Below are positions 43,565 to 54,924 of a DNA stretch of 64,000 bases, in pieces. Every line of letters starts with the position of its first letter. Position 1 is the stretch's first letter. Origin of the DNA: Chaetomium olivaceum (lineage: Eukaryota > Ascomycota > Sordariomycetes > Sordariales > Chaetomiaceae); NCBI GenBank assembly GCA_039881045.1, contig JAYWVB010000023.1, positions 1-64,000 on the forward strand, read 5' to 3'. The position numbers and the translations under genes were made by a program. Under the pieces are notes generated by a model. The model was not told the DNA's origin. It saw only the letters and a program-made list of their open reading frames with translations, and did no database searches.

Positions 43565-44584
43565 TCACCTCAAATTCCCCGGATACTGACTCTGCAACTC
43601 CCCCGGCAACTCCACCGCCTGCAAGCTACTCGGCATCTCATGCACGGCCGACATCTCGTGCGACTGCGGATGCGGATGCCCGCTGTAATAGTAGGTCTGT
43701 TCCGCCGGGTGCTTCGCCCCCGCCACGGCATGGTCCCCGGGGTACTGCGTTGCCGCTGCCGTTGTCGAGACCGACGTGTAATCATAAGCCGGTGCTGTTG
43801 ACGGCGCTGACGGCGACGATAATGATGGCGGTGGCTGCGGCCCCCGCTGCCTCCTCTTGCGCCACCAGAACGCCCAGCCGATCACCACGGCGCCTATCAC
43901 CACCAGGGGCACCACCACGCTGATGGCTATTATCGCGCCCGTGGAGAGTCCCGAGCTCGAGTCTCCGGTGACGGATGCGGCGGGGGAGGAAGTTCCCGTT
44001 GGGTCTGATGTCGAAGTGGTCTGTCCGTCTGAGACCGTAGCCGAGGCCGCCGCCTCCATGTCACTTCCCTGATACACCATCCTGACGCCATAGGCGTTCA
44101 CGCCGCCGGGGAAAGTGACGGCCTGTTTAACGGTGGAGGTGCGTCCGGCGTCGGACGACAGGGTCACGCTGACGATGGTGCCGGGCGACTGGGGCGCCTG
44201 CCAGGTGCAGAAGAGGGTCTCCCATACGGAGCTGAGCGTCAACGGGCGGGCTACACACGACAGCGAAATGTCGCCGTAGGTCGGGCAGCAGGTGACGGTC
44301 GTGATGGTCGACACCCCCGTTGTGTCGTGGCACGCTGTCCAGTAGCCCGACGGGCAGGCGATCCCGGGGGAGTAGAAGAAGGAGCTGTCTGAGGTGGAGA
44401 AGTTGGGTGGTAGACAGGAGGGCCGGTTGTCGATGATCAAGACGTTTGGCTGCGGCGGGGAGTAGATGCCGCCGCAGCCATCGCCAGGGGGAGTGAAGGT
44501 TGTGGTGAGTGGGATGGACGGGAAAGAGGTGATGACCAGCGGGGTGCGCGTGCTGGTCGCGACCGGTGCTGTTGATTGTGACAT
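43565..44584 (-). CDS. Mid2-like single-pass membrane protein (putative surface sensor)
   Basis: A single exon of 339 residues. The external part (1-215) is Ser/Thr/Pro-rich with about eight cysteines (GDGCGGIY, SCLPPNF, GIACPSGYWTACHD, TVTCCPTYGDISLSC, FCTWQAP), so it is likely O-glycosylated and disulphide bonded. A Ser/Thr-rich stalk leads to one transmembrane helix at about 216-241 (GAIIAISVVVPLVVIGAVVI), followed by a basic stop-transfer WRKRRQR and a Pro/Ser/Tyr-rich cytoplasmic tail. This plan matches the numerous fungal Mid2/WSC-like hypothetical proteins. No N-terminal signal peptide is visible, which is usual for this group. Start ATG 44584 is the first in frame. Confidence 0.75.
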   Translation of the reverse strand: MSQSTAPVATSTRTPLVITSFPSIPLTTTFTPPGDGCGGIYSPPQPNVLIIDNRPSCLPPNFSTSDSSFFYSPGIACPSGYWTACHDTTGVSTITTVTCCPTYGDISLSCVARPLTLSSVWETLFCTWQAPQSPGTIVSVTLSSDAGRTSTVKQAVTFPGGVNAYGVRMVYQGSDMEAAASATVSDGQTTSTSDPTGTSSPAASVTGDSSSGLSTGAIIAISVVVPLVVIGAVVIGWAFWWRKRRQRGPQPPPSLSSPSAPSTAPAYDYTSVSTTAAATQYPGDHAVAGAKHPAEQTYYYSGHPHPQSHEMSAVHEMPSSLQAVELPGELQSQYPGNLR

Positions 44585-45136
44585 TGTGATTCAAGCTGAC
44601 CTTGATAAATTCACGTCGTCGGGGGATCGGACGGCCGCCAGCAGAACGTAGTGGCTGAAATGGGTTGTAGGAGGGTCGATCCGCCCATGACCCGTCGTCC
44701 TCGGCGGAGGTGATGTTCAAATGTATTTCTGCCATGGGGGGTTCTGGAAGGGGACTAGGGAGAGAGTTCAGGTCCACTTTCTCAGCGTGAGAGTGCAACG
44801 CTGCGACGATACGGGCGAGCCAATCGAGTCTTCCGGATGGCGTCTTGCTCCGCCCGCCACGAGGATCGACGCGACTTGCCGGCTCGGACTGATGTATGTA
44901 CATGCACGGTTCGTGCGGGCTGGGTCTGAGGCTCAACCAAGCCACTGGGAGAGCAATGTTCGTTCATTGGTTCAGTATCAAATCTCGGTCGGATAGGGCT
45001 GATGAGAGAAACAAAACCATTGGGTTTGAAGCGACAAATTCTCAATTTCTGGTGTGGCGCTGCTCGGAGCGGTAAATGCTTGTGTAACGACCTCGCATAT
45101 TCATAGTTACACACAGCCAGCCAGCCGGCTTTGCGA
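44585..45136. promoter_or_regulatory. Upstream region of the Mid2-like gene and 3' flank of the next gene
   Basis: 550 bp between two minus-strand genes. No gene seen. Presumably the Mid2-like promoter plus the 3' UTR of the upstream gene. Confidence 0.3.
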
Positions 45137-46291
45137 TTATTTGCGTCCACCGGAATTACCCATGCCGTGCCGCTCCCTCTCCAGCATGGCGTCGAATTCC
45201 TTTTGGGCCTGTTCTTTCGCATATGCTTTCTCCTGCTCGGCTGCGGTATATGTGTACTCGCCTGCGGTTTGTCGGCTCCCGGACGGCCCGTTCTGCTGCT
45301 GCCGCGGATTCCACACTGCACCTTCCTCAGACTTTGCCTGCTGTCTGATTCTGTCCCAAGCAGAGCTCCCTCCAGATGATTGGGGGGAGCCAGGGGTGGG
45401 ACGTTCTCTCTGAGATGGCGCCACGGGCGAGGCATCGTCGAAGAGATACGAGTCATCATCTTGTTCCGGTGTGCTCTGCGGCGGCTGCGGGGCCCGCGGT
45501 GTCCATCCTGATCGCACTGACGTTTGTGGTGCAGGTGAATCCAAACCTCCTGATGCGGTATTAGGTGAAGATGACAAGGCTGCTGTGTCAGCGGGCCCGC
45601 CGGCGGAGGGCAGTCTTGAGCGGTCCGATCTCCCCTTTCTGGGTGGTTTCATTTCCTCACGCACTGCCTTGAGCCTATCATCCCCCGCAATGCTCGCCAG
45701 ATAGCCCGCCTGGGCAAACGAGAAGACGACGATCTTGACGATGTACTGAGATAGGAAGCCGTAAGCGCCAAAACGTAGAACATGCCCATAGCCGTACGGC
45801 TGACTGCCCCTTGAGAAACGCTATGGACGCGCTCGGGAAAGACGAGGGGTCGAAGGAGGCGGGCTTCGGTGTGTAAAAGGGGAAGCGGAAGGTCGAGCGG
45901 CCTTGGTTGGTATAGTAGGCGGCGGTGAGGAGAACGGCGGGTGGGGCCCACGTGGCTCTAGAGCAAAGCTTCGAGGGTGGTAGGCAAAGGCATCGGCTTC
46001 GGCCGGGCTCAGTACGCGGCCTACTAGGTGGCAGTTCTCGATGATGGCGCTAGCAACCTGGGCCTTCTGCCACCTGGGAGTGTAGGAGAACAGGGGCGCA
46101 AAAAACGGCAGTTGTGGAAGGTTCTCAAACGGGCCGCTCATCAACTTCAGAGCCCGATCGGCCTGCTCCTCGTTAAATCCCACCAAGCGGCCATTCTTGA
46201 CGATGCCGAGAGAAGCTAAATCTGTTGGACGATCGAGCTGATGCCCCTCCCCAGAGTCACCGGACGACTCGTCTGCGCCCGGCCACGACAT
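45137..46291 (-). CDS. Conserved fungal membrane protein, unknown function (two apparent 1-nt frameshifts)
   Basis: Three successive frame segments form one protein of 384 residues. The N-terminal segment starts at ATG 46291 and includes SLGIVKNGRLVGFNEEQADR and MSGPFENLPQLPFFAPLFSY. The middle segment has TWAPPAVLLTAAYYTNQGRS then TFRFPFYTPKPASFDPSSFP. The C-terminal segment has FGAYGFLSQYIVKIVVFSFA (a membrane helix) followed by a long hydrophilic Ser/Pro/Gln-rich tail ending with a Glu/Lys/Gln helix. The frame changes lie near 45956 (one base too few) and at C3 45785-45787 (one too many), leaving total length divisible by three. No domain name can be given. It is head to head with the RXT2 gene. 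Confidence 0.6.
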
Positions 46292-46727
46292 GTTGTGAGG
46301 TTATGTGATATGTATGAGATGGCTCTCAATTCAATTACCGATTGTGCGACAAACAGTAAGCAAAAGCGAGAAATACCCGAATGCTAATGAGTTTGTTTGG
46401 TGAGGAAGTGGGATGATGATGCAAGGGACCAACTATGCTGTAACTACAGGACAAGGAACGAGAGCTTGGACCTGAAGCTCAGAACCTGGAACCTTGGCAC
46501 CTTGGCCACCGTGGGGACCCACTTTGGTCGCTCCATACACAGAACTACCTAACTGGTGAGTTCTTGCGCCGCTGTTTCCCGCCTTTTTGGCAGCCCATCC
46601 ATGGTCGTTCTCAACTCGGTTCCTGAGCGCGAATCGAGTCGCAAATGTCGACGACAACCACTTGATTATATCCACAGTCATTACGCTACTCAACCGCCCA
46701 CTAACGCAGGAGTACACGATAACCAAA
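46292..46727. promoter_or_regulatory. Divergent promoter between the membrane-protein gene and RXT2
   Basis: A 436-bp spacer between two divergent starts; no gene seen. Contains no recognisable TATA box. Confidence 0.4.
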
Positions 46728-48371
46728 ATGTCGACACAACAGCAAGCCATGATTATGGACACGCTCCTTACGCTCAAGCGGACGCTGAAGCGCAAAGCCT
46801 ACGGTTAGCCACCCGCGCAGTCCCGCTCTCTCTGCTGCTCGCCTTCTGACTGCTGCGTCTGTTGCAGGCTCCGACTCCGACTCTTCAATCGACGAGACCA
46901 CGAACCGCGGGAACAAACTAAAGAAGAGAGCGAGATTTGTTCACGAAGGGCGGCTGGCGTCGTCCATGGGACCCGCTGCGTACAAGGAGGTGCGTGTTGG
47001 CGCCGCAGGGATGGATGGATCGTGATGAATGATGGGTTGCGGACAGAGGGACTGACGAGGGCGCAGATCGCAGAACATGCCGGGTACCAACGGGCCATCA
47101 TCAACCGCAACCCGCCTTTAATTGACGAGGACGGCTACGACATCGACAGCGAAGATGACGAGGAGCAGGTCCAGGAGGCCATTGCTTCGGCCTTGGAGGA
47201 GAACCCTTACTCGTCCATCCGGCTCGAGCGTACGTCCATGACATCCTCGGGCCCCGTGCCAGGAATCCAGCGCTGACCTTCGTAGAAATTCTCGCCCCCC
47301 TCACTGCCGTCACCGACCTGCCGTCACATCCGACCTTCTCTCGACCGTTTACTTCGAAATCGCTGGACGAGCTGATTGAGCAAGGGCGCAACCTGATGCA
47401 GAAGGAGAACAAGGCGCTGTGGAAAGCCAAGCCGTTACTTACTAAGCTGGTTGGCGACAACACATGGGCACCCTGCGGGCTCATGGCGGCCCCGACAACC
47501 GCGATGCAGTGCTGTTTAGCGATACAGTGAGCTTTTTCAACCGCCCAGCCGGCCGCGTTCCCACAAAAGCACCAGTACCCAGCACAAATGGCACCCTTAA
47601 GAATACGTTTACAGAATCGGCGGTACGAGGAACAGCACAGGGTGCGGCCCAGACGCGAGTCAGCGCGGGGCAAGACGGGGAACCAAGCGAAAAGGCAAAT
47701 GGCGGGGAAACATCCACAGACGCACACACAACAGACACTTACGGCAAAGGCGCATCCGGCATGGGAGCAACCACGGCTGAGGGCTCGGAAAGGGGTGGCC
47801 AAGTCGGTGGGAATACGGATCATGGAGGGGAGAACAACGGTGGCCCTGTCAACGGGGACACCTCTTCAAGCAAACCTGGTGCGGCCGGAGGCGGGGACGC
47901 AGAAATGTCCGAGGCGTCTATCGCGGACCAAGAGCGACCAAGCAGACACGGGGTGTTCCCACCGCCCGACCTAACCGCCACATCCCCACTCCCCATGACA
48001 GCCGAGGAGCTCTTCATCCACCCGCTCTTCCGGCTCCGCCCGCAGCGCGACCGGACCGGGACCTGGGCCTCCCCGACCAGGAAGCCGAAGAGGTGCGGCG
48101 GCTGCTGCTGCTGTACGTGCAGAAGCAGGAGGAGATCTGCCGGGGCACCAAGCGGCTGTACGAGGGCCTGCTGAAAGCGGACCGGCTGCGCCAGACGGTG
48201 TGGCACTGGGCCAAGGCGGAGGCGCACTCTGGGCCGAACCGTGACATGTCGGACGGCGAGGACTGGTATGATAAGGAGGCGTGGGGCTTGACAGAGGACT
48301 TGAAGAAGGGGGAGGACGAGGTCGAGGAGGACACGGCGCAGACGCAAAAGAAGACGCGGAATCGTAAGTGA
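46728..48371 (+). CDS. RXT2: RXT2-like subunit of the Sin3/Rpd3L histone deacetylase complex (two apparent 1-nt frameshifts)
   Basis: Exons are 46728-46803, 46868-46989, 47067-47229 and 47286-48371; introns are 64, 77 and 56 nt. The conserved RXT2 N-terminal domain is plain across the exon joins: RARFVHEGRLASSMGPAAYK, EHAGYQRAIINRNPPLIDED, YDIDSEDDEEQVQEAI, ENPYSSIRLE joined to QILAPLTAVTDLPSHPTFSR, and WKAKPLLTKLVGDNTWAPCG. A disordered Gly/Thr/Ser-rich middle follows, then a conserved C-terminal block (RRLLLLYVQKQEEICRGTKR, AEAHSGPNRDMSDGEDWYDK). One base is missing near 47485-47486 (GG after CTCAT) and another near 48032, each restoring homology; joined length 482 residues. Nuclear, acting in transcriptional repression. 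Confidence 0.85.
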
Positions 48372-49439
48372 GGAGGGGGAGACTCGTCATCATGTGTTGT
48401 TGGTTGTGTTGTTAGTGTCTGGGTTTGTCGAGGTGGGGTCGGTTTTGTTGTGAGCCAGCGATAGAGATACCAGTTTTGGATGCATCTTTTTGTTTTTTTT
48501 TCTTCCCCCGCCGACCAGGTCCATACATGCTCGAGCCCAAGTCCAAGCAAGCACAGACCTGTCAAATCGTCCCTGCAGGTGTCAGAATTGGCTGTCTTGG
48601 CAAAACCATCGGCAGAACAAAGATGCCGAACACCGACCCTATTTCCCTTTTAAGCCTTTATTCAAGCTTTCGAGCCAAGCATCCCCCAGTTCGGGTAAGC
48701 CCGCCCCCCGGCAAACATGCGGCCGGATCTCTTGCGGAGATCATCAGCCAATTGTCAATGGTAGGGAACCGAGACAAAGGCGCACCAAAACCGACTTCTT
48801 GTCTGTGTTGAAGTGAGACGTATGGACTCGTAGTTAGTCCTAATGTGCTGCTGGTGCGCGAAATGTAAGAGCTCGGGGAACTCGGACGACCGAGGTCCGA
48901 AACAAGTCGTCACTTGTGAGTTGCTACAGCTCACAACCAAATACTGCATCATCGATTCTGCCTTTTGCTTATTGGGGAGTGGGAAAAGTCAAGATGCTAC
49001 TTCGTTACACTACATTAACTTCAAACGGTATGAGACAACGCAAGCCTGCGCAAGGTTGAGGGTTGACTACAAATACTTTGGGTGTTTACCATAATACCCT
49101 CTCTTCGGATCTTTCTTGCCGTCATCCCATCCGATGTAGTGTCCCATCCCGATCAATGTATCCGATCTAGTTTCGACATCGTCCCGTGTTTCCCCAGCCC
49201 GATCGATATAAACGGCGCACGCTTTGGATACCCGATTCGGACGACGCAGCCGCCACGCGCCCATCGACGCGCAGAGCCGCCACAGTTTTAACTTCTTTCT
49301 TTCTTTGACATCACGTCTTGTTCCTTTCAGTTTATCATCCCATCTTCGCCCCAATCCCAACGAAGCATCATCAAACCACCACCCCCTCCCGGAGCCTTGC
49401 AAGGTGCTCGACAAAGACACCGCACCAACCACCACCATC
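48372..49439. other. Intergenic between RXT2 and the MFS gene
   Basis: The 3' flank of RXT2 (with a T9 run near 48492) and about 500 bp of MFS promoter and leader. No gene recognised; the in-frame extension of the MFS frame back to 49224 is probably leader. Confidence 0.35.
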
Positions 49440-51411
49440 ATGATGACCGACACGGAGCCCGAAAAGACAACCCCTCCCCGAGCAGCCTCGCCCTCCACAC
49501 CACCACCAGCACCTCCCACCACCACCACCACCACAACCACAACCACAACCAACTCCAAACCCAACACCAGTAATAATGATAATAACAACGACGACAACAA
49601 CGACCCCTTCACCTCCACCACCGCCGGCCTGGACTCCGCCCACGTCACCTACCCGACGGGGCCCAAACTCGCGCTGATCATCACCTCGCTCTGCCTGGCC
49701 ATCTTCCTGGTCGCGCTCGACCAGACCATCATCGCCCCCGCCCTCGGCGCCATCACGAGCGAGTTCGCGTCCGTGTCCGACATCGGCTGGTACGGCGCCG
49801 CCTACCTGCTGACCACCACCGCGCTGCAGCCGGCCTACGGGTCCGTCTACCGCATGTTCAGCGTCAAGTGGACCTATCTGGCGGCTGTGGCGGTGTTTGA
49901 GGTGGGGAGTCTGGTGTGCGCCGTCGCGCCGTCGAGTAATGCGTTTATTGTGGGCCGGGCGCTCGCGGGGATGGGCACGGCCGGGTTGTTCTCGGGTGGC
50001 GTGGTCATCCTGTCGTATACGTTGCCGTTGAGGCAGCGGCCGATGGCGTTTGGCCTGATCGGGGCCATGTGGGGGATTGCGAGCGTGGCGGGCCCGTTGC
50101 TGGGCGGCGCGTTTACCGACCGGGTTACGTGGCGGTGGTGTTTTTATATTAATCTGCCGATTGGGGGGGCGGCCATGTTGGTGATCTTTTTGTTTTTGAG
50201 AATTGATCAGAAGCAGAATGAGGCGGGGTTGACGGTGGTGCAGCGGGTTTTGAGCTTGGATTTGCTGGGGACGGCGATGCTGGTGCCGTCGATTGTGTGT
50301 TTGTTGTTGGCGTTGCAGTGGGGAGGGACGGACTACGCGTGGAATAGTTCTGTTATTATCGGCTTGTTTGTCGGGTTCGCGCTGATGGCCATCGTCTTCG
50401 TTGGGATTCAGATCTGGAAGGGAGACAAGGGCACGCTGCCGCCGCGGCTGTTTAAGAACCGGGACGTCCTCTGCGCCATGCTCTTTGCCTTCTTCTTTGG
50501 TGCCGCCTTCTTTCCTCTAGTCTACTACCTGTGTAAGTGGCTTATTGCCCACCCCTCTCCCCCTGGCACGACAACATCAGCTAACGATCCCAACAGCCCT
50601 GTATTTCCAAGCCATCCAAGGCGACACCGCCGTCGAGGCCGGCATCAAGCTCCTCCCCATGCTGATCGCCGTCGTCATCACCTCGGTCGGCGCGGGCGGC
50701 CTGATCACCGCCGTGGGGTACTACAACCCCTTCGTGCTGCCGTCCATGGTCCTCCTGACCGTCGGCGCCGGCATGATCACAACCTTTTCCCTCGACAGCC
50801 CGCTGCGCGTCTGGTTTGGCTACCAAGTCATCGCCGGTAAAGTCTACCCCTCCTTCACCCCCCCTCCCCCATTACCCACCCGCCCACCTCACTAACCAAC
50901 CCCCTCTCCCACGTCCACAGGCCTCGGCATCGGCGTGGGCTTCCAAACCGGCGCGCTCGTCGTGCAGAACAGCGTCTCGCACGAATGGATCCCGCAAGCG
51001 ACGGCGTGCGTGCAATTCTTCCAGACCATGGGCGGGGCCGTCTTCATCGCGGTGGCGCAGTCCGTCTTCCAGAACGGCCTCACGGAGGGCATCCAGCGGG
51101 ACGCGCCCGGGATCCCGCCTCAGGCCTTCATCCACAGCGGGGCGTCCGAGATCCCGCAGGTCCTGGCGGCGATGGGGGCCGCGGACCGCTTGCCGGCCGT
51201 GCTGGCGGCGTATCTGGAGGGGCTGCGCAACTCGTATTTTATCACGGTGGGGTGTGGGGCGGCGGCGTTCGTGGCCGCGTGTGGGTTCAGTTGGAAGAAG
51301 ATTCAGAAGAGGAAGGCGGTGGTGGTGGGGCAGGGGGAGGCGGAGGCGGAGGCGGAGAAGGGGGAAGTAGATGGGGAGCTTGAAGGGGGCAAAGAAGAGA
51401 GTCCCAAGTAA
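49440..51411 (+). CDS. MFS drug/toxin exporter, DHA2 (14-TM) type
   Basis: Exons are 49440-50532, 50597-50836 and 50921-51411; introns are 64 and 84 nt. 607 residues, with no frame problems. The N-terminal 70 residues are cytoplasmic and low-complexity: Pro-rich, then 11 consecutive Thr, then Asn/Asp-rich. Fourteen hydrophobic segments follow. Signature motifs are VALDQTIIAPALGAITSEF (motif D1), GWYGAAYLLTTTALQPAYGS and motif C, WGIASVAGPLLGGAF, typical of proton antiporters; INLPIGG marks the DHA2 family. The C-terminus is charged (GEAEAEAEKGEVDGELEGGK). Likely exports toxic compounds or a secondary metabolite at the plasma membrane, but no biosynthetic genes are near. The ATG pair at 49440/49443 has the best context (CCATCATGATG). 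Confidence 0.88.
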
Positions 51412-52421
51412 ACTAGTGCGTCTAGATTGCGTGCGCCTGGCTTGTGCCATAGAGACAGACGAGGCGAGGAGGAGTGTTGTTGTAAAGAACCTCGTGGCTG
51501 TCCGGACAAAAGATACCCTACTCCTTGTTAGGTAGTCATATATATACCCTACTCCTTGTTCGTTAGTCATATAACCATGAAACGTAATACAGCCGTAGTT
51601 GTGTATCTTGGGTTCTGTTAAAGGTGATGGTTGGTGTCTTCTGGTGGCAAGTTCTCACCAAGACGATTATGCTTCATGGCCCTTGAACTATACAATGGCA
51701 CAGCACCAGGTCTGCTCAACGCAAAACGAAAAAAACGGAATGGTATATAATCTATGATCATCCATGGTAAACAATCTGTACCCTTGGTTCCATCTAGTAA
51801 CTCCAACGCACTGATAAATGACAAGCAAGCCGCCCACCTCTTCAAGGAAAAGACACCCAGAAACCGTCTATAAGCTGGCGGGTATCAGGTCCCAGGTATC
51901 CATCCCAAAAACCGCCATCAAAGAAAGGGCATATCACATCAATTCATTTGTCCATCCAAGCATTCCATCCTTCGTCATTCTCAAACCAGTCGGTGAACCC
52001 CTTGTCTCTTGCCCCTTCTCCGACTTGATTGGCAGCCCAACCCACCAACACACCGACCCTAACTCAACTCAAGCCAATTGGTGTCGTGTGCCTTCCTTTC
52101 CCAACCCTTGACTGAGGCATGGAAGCAAAGGCCGGGTAGGCCAAGCGGGATGACGCCATCCCGTGCTGGTAACACCCACCCCCAGCGCGGCAGCGCGCTA
52201 CTGGTTCCGGCGCAAATCGCGTGCTCGGCACGTCATGCAGCGCAAACATCTCCTTCCCCCACAGATGCCAGTGGCCACAGCGCTTCCGCGCTAGCCTGAA
52301 GACACGGGTCGGGTAGCCAGATCTTTAGTTATGTATGAACCAAGATCCAACCTGACCTCTCTCTGTTCTGCCAGCGCGCCCACCTAACCAACTTCAACCC
52401 TTCATCTGTAAATCACCGCTC
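51412..52421. other. Convergent intergenic region, 1 kb, with a 31-bp tandem duplication
   Basis: Between the 3' ends of the MFS (+) and TamA-like (-) genes. A 31-bp unit beginning ATACCCTACTCCTTGTT is repeated at 51513 and 51544. No gene recognised. Confidence 0.45.
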
Positions 52422-54924
52422 TTAATCCGCCAATCCCGCCATCCCTGCCGTCGCCGAAAAGTTCCCATACACCTCCTCGACCTCACTCTCGCTCTCTTCA
52501 CTCAGCGGACTCTGCACACCGCTCGCCTCAGCACTATACATTCCGCCATAGCTTTCCACCCCGCTCATGCTCTCGCTCCTAGTCCCATAGCTACCACCCA
52601 TTCCCATACTTAGCCCACTGCTTCCCGCACCACCACTTGCTCTAGCACCTGCCGTGCCCGTCCCACCAAGTGCCAACATGCTCTGCCTCCTGGCGGCGTC
52701 GAAATCTACCGCGCTCCCACTCCGACTCAGCAACGGTTTCTCGGGCAGCTTCTTGAGCAACCCGGTCGAGATATCCAACATACCCATCGCAAACTCCGTC
52801 AAACCCTTGCCCTCCCCAGGCTTCGAGCTGACCGACAGCGTCCAGCGGTACTCGCCCAACCTTCTGCGGTACCATTCGCCTTCCTCCCTCCCCGGGGACG
52901 TCGCCCAGAGAAGGGAGCCGAACGTGCCAATGAGAGCGAAGTTCGTTTTCGAGGCAAAATACCAAAAGGAGCGCAGGTGGGAGGGGTTGAGCCGGTTGAC
53001 AAAATCCATGGCGGAGATGAGACGAGCTTTGGCGGCGCTGCGGCATATGTGTTGAATATAGGGGTCGACTCCCCCTGCTGCCCCGGCTGGGGAGGGGACG
53101 GAAGAGGATGGTGTTGAGGCCGAGGCTGCGGACCCACTGTCCATCGAGCGGATAATGCGCCGGTGGAGGGTGATTTCGGTGGCGAAGTAGGCTAGGTGAA
53201 GGTAACCTATGCTGGAGAGGCGGTTGGGTTGGTTGTGGCTACTTTGAAAGTTTGCATCCATGCGGACGGCGCTCGGGAGGCCGGAGTACCACTCCTTGAG
53301 CTTGAGCTGGATAGGTTTGGCGAGGGAGAGGATAAGCTGTGTTGCTTGCGCGCCCGCGTTGGCGGTCGCGTGTAAAGCTTGCAGCGTATAAAAGGTCTCG
53401 AGGATCTCGGCGAGTATCTGTGACAATTGCACCATCTGCCCAAACAGTATCCGCCCGCGCTCGATTTCCATCCTCTCCTCGACATCGTTCTCGTCCCACT
53501 CGACGTCGGGAAAATCGTTCGGGTTGAGAGGCTGCACTGCCCAGTTGGGGGCAAAAATGTGCGATGGTCGGCCGTGGACGAGAGCTCCCCATTTATCCTG
53601 GAATGGTGTTAGACACACGAGAGGCTTGTTTGTTTGAAGCAAAGGCAACTCACCTGCATATACAGCGCCCAAGCTAGGCGTTTCCGCAAGCCGCGCTCCC
53701 ATGGTGGAATCTTCCAATGGCTGCAGTCGAGATGCAAGCCTAGCTCTTGTCCGATAGCAACGAGCTGTGCCGTTGGGGCCCACTGGTCTCCCTCAGGCCG
53801 CTGCGATAAGATGAGACCGGCCTGTATTGTCGACAACTTCGGCCGGTACATGGCGTCGGCTAGGGTGGTCCTCACTAGCCTCTCGAGCTCGCGCACATTG
53901 GGCCGAGGGAGGCTCGCCAGCTTCCGAGTGGTCCCACCAGTTGATGGCTAGGATATAAACGGCGGCAAGAACCGGGGGCGAGAATTCGCGGGGTGACCGC
54001 TCATACTTCTCGAGAAATACATTTTTCTGGATGACAGGAAAAGCTGGGTGGACGACCCGAAAGTACAGATCTATCAGCTTGCGGCCATGGGGTGCCACGA
54101 CGCTCTCGATCTCATCGATGTCATGGACGATTTGGTCGTACCCCGGTGTGTTGCTGTCTGGCAACAGCAAGAAGGTGTCATTATCGCTGACCCTCCTGAG
54201 GGTCCCCCGGGCGAGAAGGCTCTCGTCGTGCGGGTCAAAAGGGGACAGATTGATAAGGGAGGGTTCAAAGTCGGTGGTCGGCCCGATGTACTGGCTATAC
54301 CTGTCTGCCTGGAGACCGAGGGTGCGTTTTAACAATGTCGGACCGCCAAAGTTGGCCATGTCCTCGATCAGGGAACTGCTAGTGGTGGTGCACGAGAAAC
54401 TGTGCTGCTGATGCCGCCGTCTCCTGATATCAGACCGTCCAGGTGAACTACATTGACCAATCAGGTGTTAGATAATTCGTGTCGTGTGCCGAGCCAAGGG
54501 CATGCATGAACCAGACACGGGGGTAAACAAAGCAATGGGGCAGACCCAGGACAGCGAGGAGATAAGCGTGGGGTGTAGCTAAAGAGGGTGCATCTCACCT
54601 TCTCTTGCTACTGCTGGTTTCTAGGTCCCCGTTCAGCTTGCGCTTCCGGGGAGCGGGGCTGTCGATCAAAGAGCACTCGGTCCCCGCCACCAGACACGCA
54701 ACACAGCTGTCTTCATCTTCGCCCATGGCACAGTCTGTCCTTCTGTTCAGGCAGGCCTCACAAGGGGCTGCCGAGAACCCGCTTACCGAGTCCGAGTCGG
54801 GCGAGTCAAAGCCGCTCCGGAATGAATCAAGGTGTATGCTGCTCTGGCGGCTGGGGGGGAAGCGCGGCGGTTTTGGCGCAATGGCTATGGGAGCCGTACG
54901 AGGGACGGCGCAAGGGGCAGACAT
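52422..54924 (-). CDS. tamA: TamA/Dal81-type transcriptional co-activator (Zn2Cys6, Fungal_trans), one apparent frameshift
   Basis: Positive regulator of nitrogen and amino-acid/GABA utilisation in Aspergillus (TamA) and yeast (Dal81/Uga35). Exons are 54599-54924, 53654-54447 and 52422-53597; introns are 54448-54598 and 53598-53653. The zinc cluster is the unusual TamA form CEACLNRRTDC, eight residues, then CVACLVAGTEC, followed by PRKRKLNG. Exon 2 begins soon after with IEDMANFGGPTLLKRTLGLQ and SQYIGPTTDFEPSLINLSPF, both characteristic. The Fungal_trans domain follows (LYFRVVHPAFPVIQKNVFLE, LSTIQAGLILSQRPEGDQWA, AWALYMQ joined to DKWGALVHGRPSHIF). The C-terminus is Gly/Ser-rich, ending in acidic SEESESEVEEVYGNF. 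At 53924-53925 (CC) one base too many breaks the frame; corrected length 764 residues. In Aspergillus the zinc cluster of TamA is dispensable. Confidence 0.82.

Noticed and set aside
42878..43589. Several overlapping 150-225-codon frames around a poly-C run
   Set aside because: Low-complexity Pro/His/Thr and Trp/Gly translations in all three frames arise from simple sequence.
49224..49439. N-terminal extension of the MFS transporter from an upstream ATG
   Set aside because: The extra 72 residues look like translated leader and the ATG pair at 49440 has the better context.
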